A stretch of DNA of 64,000 nucleotides from DYGX01 sp035325905 (GTDB lineage: Bacteria; Chloroflexota; Anaerolineae; Aggregatilineales; Aggregatilineaceae). Location: the NCBI GenBank assembly GCA_035325905.1, contig DAOKYY010000004.1, positions 25,904 through 89,903 of the forward strand. The letters are read 5' to 3'. The notes below the pieces were generated by a model. It searched no databases. It saw only the letters and a program-made list of their open reading frames with translations, and was not told the DNA's origin. Positions 1-6,588 of this stretch are shown here, in pieces. The translations under genes and the position numbers were made by a program. How positions within the stretch are numbered: the stretch's first letter is position 1; each line of letters begins with the position of its first letter.

Positions 1-1
1 C

Positions 2-415
2 AGCGTGGCGTTCATCTTCACCACCTGGGACCGCTTCTGCGCGGCGCGCACCCTGGCGGATCTGTACAGCGACGCCGATCAGTTTGTGGACCGGGTGTAT
101 CACGCGCTCCAGCAGGCAGGGCTGCGCCCGGAGCGCACCTGGGAAGCGTCGCGCCCGGCGGGAACGGGTGGCGCAGAGCTGCGCTTGCCCTGCGCACGCG
201 GGACGGTCATCGCCTCGACCTCGCCCTCCGCCGGCGCGCTTCCGCTGGCGGTGGGCGGCTCGCCTGACGCGGTTAAGGCTGGGGTCGCCTCGGTGCTGGA
301 TGCGGTCCGAGCGCAGGGCGGACCGGTCACGGCGCGGGCGCGCCGGGGTCGCGCGTCGAAAGGCAGCCCACCGCAAGAGATAGCAGAGCCAAACGAGCCA
401 CGACCGGAAGGATAA
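2..415 (+). CDS. Hypothetical protein, 5'-truncated by the window edge
   Basis: The reading frame is open through the left edge. A GTG at position 5 could start a 136-residue protein, but the gene may begin upstream, so I treat it as partial. I do not recognise a family. The first ~90 residues look like a folded globular domain with a mixed hydrophobic pattern, and the last ~30 residues are rich in Arg, Pro and Glu and probably disordered. It ends 6 bases before the ssnA start, in the same orientation, so it may be the upstream member of the hydroxylase/F420 run. No function is assigned. Confidence 0.5.
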   Translation, partial: SVAFIFTTWDRFCAARTLADLYSDADQFVDRVYHALQQAGLRPERTWEASRPAGTGGAELRLPCARGTVIASTSPSAGALPLAVGGSPDAVKAGVASVLDAVRAQGGPVTARARRGRASKGSPPQEIAEPNEPRPEG

Positions 416-421
416 ATCCTC

Positions 422-1783
422 ATGGCGTTATTGATCACGAATGCGCGCGTTGTCACCTGGGAAGAGCCGAACCGCCTTATCGAAGATGGCGCGCTGTTGA
501 TCGACGGCGCGACGATCGCGGCGGCTGGCGTGTCCCGCGAGCTGGAAGCGCAGTATCCCGATGCCGAGCGCCTCGACGCGCGCGGGCAGCTCGCCATGCC
601 GGGCAACATCTGCGCGCACACGCATTTCTACGGGGCCTACGCGCGCGGGCTGGCGATTCCCGGTCCCGCGCCGAGGGATTTTCCCGAAATCTTGCAGCGG
701 CTGTGGTGGCCGCTCGACAAGGCGCTGGACGAGCGCTCGGTGCGCCACAGCGCGCTGGTCTGCCTGGTGGATGCGATTAAGCACGGCACGACGACGTTGA
801 TCGACCATCACGCCAGCCCGAACTTCATCGACGGCAGCCTGGACGTGATTGCCGACGCCGTGGACGAGGCGGGGCTGCGCGCCGTGCTGTGCTACGAAGT
901 CACCGACCGTGACGGACCTGAGAAGGCCCAGGCCGGGATCGCGGAGAACGTGCGATTCATGCGAGCCGCGCGCGGGCGCCCGATGGTGCGCGGGACATTC
1001 GGCCTGCACGCCAGCCTGACGCTGTCCGACGCGACGCTCGAAGCCTGCGCGACGGCGGGCGCGCCGCTGGACGCCGGGTTCCACATTCATGTCGCAGAGC
1101 ACGAAGCCGACGAAGAAGACAGCCTGCGCAAGAGCAGGCAGCGCGTCGTGCCGCGCTTGCAGCGGCTCGGTATCCTCGGTCCGAAGACAATCGTCGCGCA
1201 CGCGGTCCACACCGACGAAGCCGAGCGCGCGATCCTGCGCGACACGGGGACGTGGGTCTCGCACCAGCCGCGCTCCAACATGAACAACGGCGTCGGCGCG
1301 GCGCCGATTGACCGTATGCGCGAGGAAGGCATTCGCCTGGCGCTGGGCAACGACGGTTTTTCGAACAACATGTGGGCGGAATGGAAGGCGGCGTATCTGC
1401 TGCACAAAGTGACTCACCGCGACCCGCGCCGCGCGCCCGGCGATTTCATCGCGCAGATGGCAACCCAGACCAACGCCCGCCTGGCGGAAGTCTTTTTCCC
1501 TGGCGAGACAATCGGGCGCCTGGCTCCGGGCGCGGCGGCGGACGTGATTCTGGTCGACTATCACCCGTTCACGCCCCTGGCAGCCGGGAATCTACCCTGG
1601 CATATTCTGTTTGGGTTCGAGGCGTCCATGGTCACGACGACGATCGCAGGAGGGCGCGTGCTGATGCGTGATCGGGCGCTGCTGACGCTGGACGAGGCGG
1701 CCATCGCCGCCGAGGCGCGCGATTACGCGCCGGTCGTTTGGGCGGCCTACCAGCGCCATGCTGAGCGGGCGCTACACGGTTAG
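422..1783 (+). CDS. ssnA: SsnA-family aminohydrolase (selenium-metabolism-associated amidohydrolase)
   Basis: A 453-residue metal-dependent amidohydrolase of the chlorohydrolase/SsnA branch. The metal ligands are visible: CAHTHF near residue 65, HIHVAEHE near 222, VAHAVHTD near 260 and ALGNDGFSNNMW near 308. The N-terminal and C-terminal beta strands that frame the barrel are present (LLITNARVVTW; GRLAPGAAADVILVDY). The LWWPLDKALDE and DHHASPNFIDGSL stretches closely resemble E. coli SsnA, a family that recurs beside selenium-dependent molybdenum hydroxylases. The reaction is not established for the family; hydrolysis of a purine-like or amidine-containing compound is inference. The start has a GGAAGGA ribosome site a few bases upstream. 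Downstream hydroxylase genes reinforce the call. Confidence 0.85.
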   Translation: MALLITNARVVTWEEPNRLIEDGALLIDGATIAAAGVSRELEAQYPDAERLDARGQLAMPGNICAHTHFYGAYARGLAIPGPAPRDFPEILQRLWWPLDKALDERSVRHSALVCLVDAIKHGTTTLIDHHASPNFIDGSLDVIADAVDEAGLRAVLCYEVTDRDGPEKAQAGIAENVRFMRAARGRPMVRGTFGLHASLTLSDATLEACATAGAPLDAGFHIHVAEHEADEEDSLRKSRQRVVPRLQRLGILGPKTIVAHAVHTDEAERAILRDTGTWVSHQPRSNMNNGVGAAPIDRMREEGIRLALGNDGFSNNMWAEWKAAYLLHKVTHRDPRRAPGDFIAQMATQTNARLAEVFFPGETIGRLAPGAAADVILVDYHPFTPLAAGNLPWHILFGFEASMVTTTIAGGRVLMRDRALLTLDEAAIAAEARDYAPVVWAAYQRHAERALHG

Positions 1784-1795
1784 GAGAGGGGACTG

Positions 1796-2476
1796 GTGGG
1801 AGAACACGCGGAACGGCGCCCGGCGATCGCGGTGATCGGCGGGACCGGCAAAGAAGGGTCCGGGCTGGCGCTGCGCTGGGCGCACAGCGGCTACGAGGTG
1901 CTAATCGGCTCGCGCGACGCGGAGCGCGCCGCCGAGAAAGCAGACGAATTGAACCGGGTGCTCGGCAAGACTGTGCTACGCGGGCTGGATAACGCGAGCG
2001 CCGCCGCCGCCGCCGAGCTGGTCGTGCTGACCGTGCCCTACCAGGCGCACAAGCCGATTCTGGAGTCGATCAAGGAAGCGGCGCAGGGCAAAATCCTGGT
2101 GGATGTGACGGTCCCGCTGCAACCCCCGGCTATCCGCACCGTTCACATTCCCGAGGGCAAGGCTGCCTCGCTGGAGGCGCAGGCGCTGCTTGGCCCAGAG
2201 GTGCGCGTTGTGGCGGCCTTCCAGAATATCAGCCACACGCACCTGAAAGACCTTGACGACCCGGTTGACAGCGACGTGCTCATGGCATCGGATGACGACG
2301 AGGCGAAGCACGAGGTCGCACGGCTGATCGAGGCGATTCCCGGCATGCGCGCGATCGACATCGGGCCGCTGGCGAACGCGATCGCCGCCGAGGCGCTGAC
2401 GCCGGTGATTCTCTACATCAACAAGCGGTACAAGGCTCCGGGCGCGGGGATTCGCATTACCGGCCTGGATGCGTGA
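1796..2476 (+). CDS. npdG: NADPH-dependent F420 reductase (F420H2:NADP oxidoreductase)
   Basis: A 226-residue protein with an N-terminal Rossmann nucleotide-binding motif (IAVIGGTGKEGSGLAL, residues ~11-26). The GSRD after the second strand fits a 2'-phosphate-binding loop for NADPH. The family moves hydride between NADP(H) and coenzyme F420. The AFQNISHTHL stretch (~140-150) and the end of the protein (NKRYKAPGAGIRITGL) match the NpdG/Fno family. It starts with GTG behind a strong AGGAGAGGGG ribosome site and sits 6 bases before cofE, so it belongs to the F420 operon. It would keep F420 reduced for the LLM-class oxidoreductase downstream. Confidence 0.9.
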   Translation: MGEHAERRPAIAVIGGTGKEGSGLALRWAHSGYEVLIGSRDAERAAEKADELNRVLGKTVLRGLDNASAAAAAELVVLTVPYQAHKPILESIKEAAQGKILVDVTVPLQPPAIRTVHIPEGKAASLEAQALLGPEVRVVAAFQNISHTHLKDLDDPVDSDVLMASDDDEAKHEVARLIEAIPGMRAIDIGPLANAIAAEALTPVILYINKRYKAPGAGIRITGLDA

Positions 2477-2482
2477 CGCGCG

Positions 2483-3256
2483 ATGCGGGCTGACCTCGCT
2501 CAACTGCGCCTGATCGCGCTGCCGAATATCCCGCTCGTGCAGCCGGGCGACGATCTGGCCGCGCTGATCGCCGCCAGCCTGCTAGAGGCGGAGATCGCGC
2601 TCGACGCACGCGATGTGCTGGTGGTCACGTCGAAGCTGGTGTCGAAAGCGGAGGGTCGCTTTGTTGACCTGGAAACTGTGACTCCGTCCGTTCGCGCCGT
2701 CGAAATCGCCGCTCAGATCGGCAAGGACCCGCGCCTCGTCGAGCTGATCCTGCGCGAAGCGACGGAGATTTCGCGCCTGCGCGCCGACGTGCTGATCGTG
2801 CGGCACCGGCTCGGCTTCACGCTCGCGAACGCCGGGATCGATCATTCGAATGTCAGCCCGGACGGCGAGGACTGGGTGCTGCTGCTGCCGGAGGACCCGG
2901 ACGCTTCGGCTCGCCGGCTGCGGTCGGCGCTGGCCGAGCAAACCGGCGTCGCGCCCGGCGTCGTGATCAGCGACTCGCACGGCCGCCCGTTCCGCCTGGG
3001 CACGGTCGGCGTCGCGATCGGGCTGGCAGGCATACCGGCGCTGGCCGACATGCGCGGGGCGCGGGACCTGTTCGGCCGCACGCTGCGGGTGACAGTCACC
3101 GGGCTGGCCGATGAGATCGCGGCGGCGGCGGGGCTGCTCAGCGGGCAGGGCGCCGAAAGCCGGCCGGTTGTGCTGGTGCGCGGCCTGACGTTGCCCGCCA
3201 TGGAGAGCGCGGCGGCGGAGCTGGTTCGCCCGCCGGAACTGGACCTGTATCGTTGA
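2483..3256 (+). CDS. cofE: Coenzyme F420-0:L-glutamate ligase
   Basis: A 257-residue GTP-dependent ligase that adds glutamate residues to F420-0 to form the polyglutamyl tail. Family signatures are VLVVTSKLVSKAEGR (residues 46-59) and VISDSHGRPFRLGTVGVAIGLAG-like sequence (161-183), which carries the metal and nucleotide ligands. The length fits archaeal CofE and the N-terminal domain of mycobacterial FbiB, but no nitroreductase domain is fused here. That domain is encoded separately by the next gene. The ATG start lies 6 bases after npdG. The DSHGRPF motif differs slightly from the more common DTFGRPW; the change looks tolerable. Confidence 0.9.
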   Translation: MRADLAQLRLIALPNIPLVQPGDDLAALIAASLLEAEIALDARDVLVVTSKLVSKAEGRFVDLETVTPSVRAVEIAAQIGKDPRLVELILREATEISRLRADVLIVRHRLGFTLANAGIDHSNVSPDGEDWVLLLPEDPDASARRLRSALAEQTGVAPGVVISDSHGRPFRLGTVGVAIGLAGIPALADMRGARDLFGRTLRVTVTGLADEIAAAAGLLSGQGAESRPVVLVRGLTLPAMESAAAELVRPPELDLYR

Positions 3257-3281
3257 GCGTGGGCGGCGAGGCGGGCCTATA

Positions 3282-3890
3282 ATGGAAAGTGAACAGGCGC
3301 TACTGGCGCTGATTCAGGCGCGGCGCTCAATCCGGCGCACGCTTGATCGGCCGGTGCCGCACCGCGTGATCGAGCGCCTGCTTGAAGCAGCGCGCTGGGC
3401 GCCTTCGGCGCATAACCGCCAGCCCTGGCGCTTCGCGGTGATCGAATCTGTGGCGTGGCGCGGGCGGCTGGCAGCGGCGATGGGCGAGTGCTTGCGCGCC
3501 GACCTCGCGGCGGATGGGCTGGAGGCCGACGCCATCGAGCGGCAGGTGCGGCGGTCATATGAGCGCATTTCGTCCGCGCCGCTGGTGATCGTGTTCTTTC
3601 TGAGTCTGGCGGACATGGATCGGTATCCCGATCCGGCTCGCCAGGAGGCCGAGCATCTTATGGCGGTGCAAAGCGTGGCGCTGGCCGCCCAAAACATGCT
3701 GCTTCAAGCTCACGCCGAAGGGCTGGGCGCGTGCTGGATGTGCGCGCCGCTGTTTTGCCCGGACGTAGTACGCGCTGAGCTAAACCTTCCGGCTGACTGG
3801 ATCGCGCAGGGGCTGTTAACGGCCGGGTATCCTGCCGAGGAGCGCCAGAAAAGCCGGGAGCCACTTGAACCGCGTGTGCGATGGTACTAG
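3282..3890 (+). CDS. Stand-alone nitroreductase, probable dehydro-F420-0 reductase
   Basis: A 202-residue nitroreductase-superfamily flavoprotein. Visible hallmarks are RRSIRRTLDRPVP (residues ~14-26), LLEAARWAPSAHNRQPWRFAVI (~33-54; FMN contacts) and EGLGACWMCAP (~146-156). It lies between cofE and cofD and overlaps cofD by 10 bases. In mycobacterial FbiB this domain is fused to CofE and reduces dehydro-F420-0 to F420-0, and stand-alone equivalents have been described for Thermomicrobia. That role is therefore the most likely one, by synteny plus family. A generic nitroreductase cannot be excluded. A GAGGCGG ribosome-site-like stretch precedes the ATG. Confidence 0.8.
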   Translation: MESEQALLALIQARRSIRRTLDRPVPHRVIERLLEAARWAPSAHNRQPWRFAVIESVAWRGRLAAAMGECLRADLAADGLEADAIERQVRRSYERISSAPLVIVFFLSLADMDRYPDPARQEAEHLMAVQSVALAAQNMLLQAHAEGLGACWMCAPLFCPDVVRAELNLPADWIAQGLLTAGYPAEERQKSREPLEPRVRWY

Positions 3891-4840
3891 ACGCGAAACA
3901 AGCTGATCGTCAGGTTATCGTGCTGGCTGGCGGGGTGGGGGGGGCCAAGCTCGCCTATGGTGTTTCCGGGCTGGTCGCACCGGAAAGGCTGGCGATCGTC
4001 GGCAATGTCGCGGACGATTTTGAGCTATACGGCCTGCATATTTCCCCCGACCTCGATACGCTGATGTACACGCTGGCGGGCGTCGCTAACCCGGCGACCG
4101 GGTGGGGCGTGGAAGGCGACACGCGCCAGATGCTCGATATGCTGGCCTGCTTCGGCGAGACACCCTGGTTCGGGCTGGGCGACCGCGACCTGGCGACGCA
4201 CCTGCTGCGCACAAGCTGGCTGGCTGGCGGCGCGACGCTGACCGCTGTCACCGCGCGGCTCGTGGCGGCGCTGGGTGTCGGCTGCCGGCTGCTCCCCGCG
4301 ACCGACGATCTGCTGCGCACGATGATCGACACACGCGAGATGGGCACGCTCGGCTTCCAGGAATACTTCGTCCGGCACCGCTGGCAGCCGGTGGTCGAGC
4401 GCGTGTGGTTCCGGCGCGGTGAGTCTTGCCGTGTTACGGAGCAGGTCCGGGCGGCGCTCGACTCCGCCGATCTGATCTTGATCGCGCCGTCCAACCCGGT
4501 GTTGTCGATCGGCCCAATTCTGGCGGTGGACGGGATGCGCGATCTTCTGACAAAACGACGCGGACCGTGTATAGTCATTAGTCCGTTTGTCGCGGGCCGG
4601 GCCGTGAAGGGTCCGGCTGACAAGCTGATGCGCGAGTTGTCGCTCGAAAACTCCCCACGCGGCGTCGCGCAGTTTTACGCTGGCCTGATCGACGGGCTGG
4701 TGATCGATCGGAAGGACGCCGATGCTCCCCAACCCGGCGACATTCCGGTCCTGGTCACGGACACTCTGATGATGACCGGGGCGGACAAGGTGAGGCTGGC
4801 GGGGGAAGCGTTGGCTTTCGGAGGCAACTTGACGAAATGA
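3881..4840 (+). CDS. cofD: 2-phospho-L-lactate (or phosphoenolpyruvate) transferase
   Basis: A 319-residue CofD/FbiA family enzyme that couples the activated phospholactate or phosphoenolpyruvyl-guanosine donor to the riboflavin-like acceptor Fo, giving (dehydro)F420-0. Signatures are LAGGVGGAKLAYG (residues 15-27), GNVADDFELYGLHISPDLDT (41-60), GWGVEGDT near 74 and a C-terminal MTGADKVRLA stretch. The adjacent nitroreductase favours the phosphoenolpyruvate/dehydro route over the lactyl route; this is inference. The start overlaps the preceding gene and the end overlaps cofC, so translation is probably coupled. A second CofD-fold protein in the window (31220-32545) is YvcK, not a duplicate. 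Confidence 0.92.
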   Translation: MVLDAKQADRQVIVLAGGVGGAKLAYGVSGLVAPERLAIVGNVADDFELYGLHISPDLDTLMYTLAGVANPATGWGVEGDTRQMLDMLACFGETPWFGLGDRDLATHLLRTSWLAGGATLTAVTARLVAALGVGCRLLPATDDLLRTMIDTREMGTLGFQEYFVRHRWQPVVERVWFRRGESCRVTEQVRAALDSADLILIAPSNPVLSIGPILAVDGMRDLLTKRRGPCIVISPFVAGRAVKGPADKLMRELSLENSPRGVAQFYAGLIDGLVIDRKDADAPQPGDIPVLVTDTLMMTGADKVRLAGEALAFGGNLTK

Positions 4841-5511
4841 ACGTGTGGGCGATTGTTCCGGTGAAGCCGCTGAATCGAGCGAAAAGCCGGCTGGCCGACG
4901 TGCTGCCACCAGAGGACCGCGAGCAGCTTGCCGCCGGGCTGCTGGAGCGAACCGTGCGCCTGCTGGTGCCGATGCCCGAAATTCACGGTGTGCTGGTCAT
5001 CAGCCGCGATACGAAGGCGCTGTCGTTAGTGCGCGAGCTAGGCGCGCAGACCGTGCAAGAGAGCGGGAACCCGGAGCTAAATACGGCGCTCTACCGGGCC
5101 ACCAACGCGCTTCCGGCGTGGGGCGCGGAAGCGGCGCTCGTCGTCCCGGCGGACCTGCCGCTGCTTCAGCCAGAGGACATCTCGGCTGTCGTCGCGCTCG
5201 GAAAATTCCACCATACCGTTGTCCTGGCGCCAGACCGCCGTGAGGAAGGCACCAACTTGCTGTTTGTGCGGCCGCCCGGCCTGATTCCCTACGCTTTCGG
5301 CGGGCCGAGTTTTGACGAGCACCAGCGGCTGGCGCGCGAGGCGAACGCCACGCTGCATATCTTCCGCTCGGAGCGCGTTGGCCTGGACCTGGATACGCCG
5401 GACGATCTGTTCACGTATTACCGGCGGGCGGAGCTGTCCAACGAGCCGGTTGTGGAGCACAACCGGCCAGAGGAATCGCTGCTCAGCCGGCTGGCGCATC
5501 CCGACGGCTAG
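4837..5511 (+). CDS. cofC: 2-phospho-L-lactate/phosphoenolpyruvate guanylyltransferase
   Basis: A 224-residue nucleotidyltransferase of the CofC/FbiD family. It activates phospholactate or phosphoenolpyruvate with GTP for use by CofD. The N-terminal nucleotide-binding loop WAIVPVKPLNRAKSRLA (residues 4-20, with Lys10 and Lys17) and the LVVPADLPLL metal-binding strand (101-110) are both present. The start codon overlaps the cofD stop as ATGA, the usual arrangement for coupled partners. Genes for Fo synthesis (cofG/cofH) are not in the window and must lie elsewhere if F420 is made from scratch. Confidence 0.9.
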   Translation: MNVWAIVPVKPLNRAKSRLADVLPPEDREQLAAGLLERTVRLLVPMPEIHGVLVISRDTKALSLVRELGAQTVQESGNPELNTALYRATNALPAWGAEAALVVPADLPLLQPEDISAVVALGKFHHTVVLAPDRREEGTNLLFVRPPGLIPYAFGGPSFDEHQRLAREANATLHIFRSERVGLDLDTPDDLFTYYRRAELSNEPVVEHNRPEESLLSRLAHPDG

Positions 5512-5568
5512 CCCGCTGCTCCCGGCTCGCGAGAATTCTTGTTCCTTAGCTGATCGGAGGATTGTTTT

Positions 5569-6576
5569 ATGGCCGACCGCGTTGCCCTTTATTTGCAGGA
5601 CGCGCACCCGCTGGCAGATGCGATCGAGTACGTGCAATACGCTGAAGATCGTGGCTTCGAGGCGGTGTGGCAGGCGGAGAGCCGCCTGGTCCGCGACGCG
5701 ATTGTGCCGATGGCCGCCTTCGCCGCCACGACCCGGCGGATCAAAGTCGGCTCCGGCGTGATCAACAACTGGACGCGCAACGCTGCCCTGACGGCGGCGA
5801 CCTTCCTGACGCTCGACGACCTGGCGCCCGACCGGATCATCCTCGGCATTGGCGCGTGGTGGGACCCGCTCGCCAAGAACGTCGGAATCGAGCGGCGCAA
5901 GCCGTTGCTGGCAATGCGCGAGCACGTGACCGTCGTGCGCGATCTGCTGGCGATGAAGAATGTGACTTTCCACGGCGAGTTTGTCCATGTTGACGGGATA
6001 GAGCTGGACATCGTGCATGGCCGCCGCGAGCCGCGTAATGTCCCGATCTACATCGGCGCGACCGGTCCGCAGATGATGGCGCTCACCGGCGAAATCGGTG
6101 ACGGCGCGCTGCTCAATTACCTCGTGTCGCCCGCTTACAACGTCCAGGCGCTGGAGCAGCTTGAGAAAGGCGCGAAGCTATCCGGCCGGATGGTGGACGA
6201 CATTGACCGCCCGCAGCTTGTGGTGTGCTCGGTGGACTCGGATCGCAAACGGGCGCTCGACGGCGCGCGCAAGCTGGTCACGCAGTATCTCGGCCAGCAG
6301 CCGCACATCATGAAGGCCAGCGGCGTTAGCGCGGAGCTGCTCGACGAGATCCACCAGGTGCTGACCTGGCCCGCAACTGAGGAGCAGATCGAGCGCGCGA
6401 TGGAGCTGGTTCCCGACGACGTGGTGCAGTTGATCACGGCGTCCGGCACGCCCGACGAGGTGCGCGCCAAGGTCCGCGAGTACGTCGCCGCCGGGTGCAC
6501 CTGCCCGGTGCTCTACCCGCTGGGCGACGACGTGCGCCTGATGATCGACACCTTCGCCGGCGGCTACTCGGCCTGA
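5569..6576 (+). CDS. LLM-class F420-dependent oxidoreductase
   Basis: A 335-residue TIM-barrel oxidoreductase of the luciferase-like monooxygenase superfamily. Typical elements are AEDRGFEAVWQAESRLVRD (~24-42), KVGSGVINNWTRN (~60-72), LGIGAWWDPLAKN (~90-102) and PIYIGATGPQMM (~158-170). The WWDP stretch and the position directly after cofC favour F420 over FMN, but cofactor choice cannot be proved from sequence. The substrate is unknown; methylenetetrahydromethanopterin-reductase-like and other F420H2-dependent reductases belong here. A GGAGG ribosome site lies 8 bases before the ATG. A 57-base gap after cofC is the largest break in the F420 run. Confidence 0.8.
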   Translation: MADRVALYLQDAHPLADAIEYVQYAEDRGFEAVWQAESRLVRDAIVPMAAFAATTRRIKVGSGVINNWTRNAALTAATFLTLDDLAPDRIILGIGAWWDPLAKNVGIERRKPLLAMREHVTVVRDLLAMKNVTFHGEFVHVDGIELDIVHGRREPRNVPIYIGATGPQMMALTGEIGDGALLNYLVSPAYNVQALEQLEKGAKLSGRMVDDIDRPQLVVCSVDSDRKRALDGARKLVTQYLGQQPHIMKASGVSAELLDEIHQVLTWPATEEQIERAMELVPDDVVQLITASGTPDEVRAKVREYVAAGCTCPVLYPLGDDVRLMIDTFAGGYSA

Positions 6577-6588
6577 TGCCGCGCGCGT

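Noticed and set aside
3277..3284. TATAAT-like sequence just before the nitroreductase gene
   Set aside because: It overlaps the start codon of the gene, has no -35 partner, and lies inside a tightly coupled operon; chance occurrence is more likely than an internal promoter.
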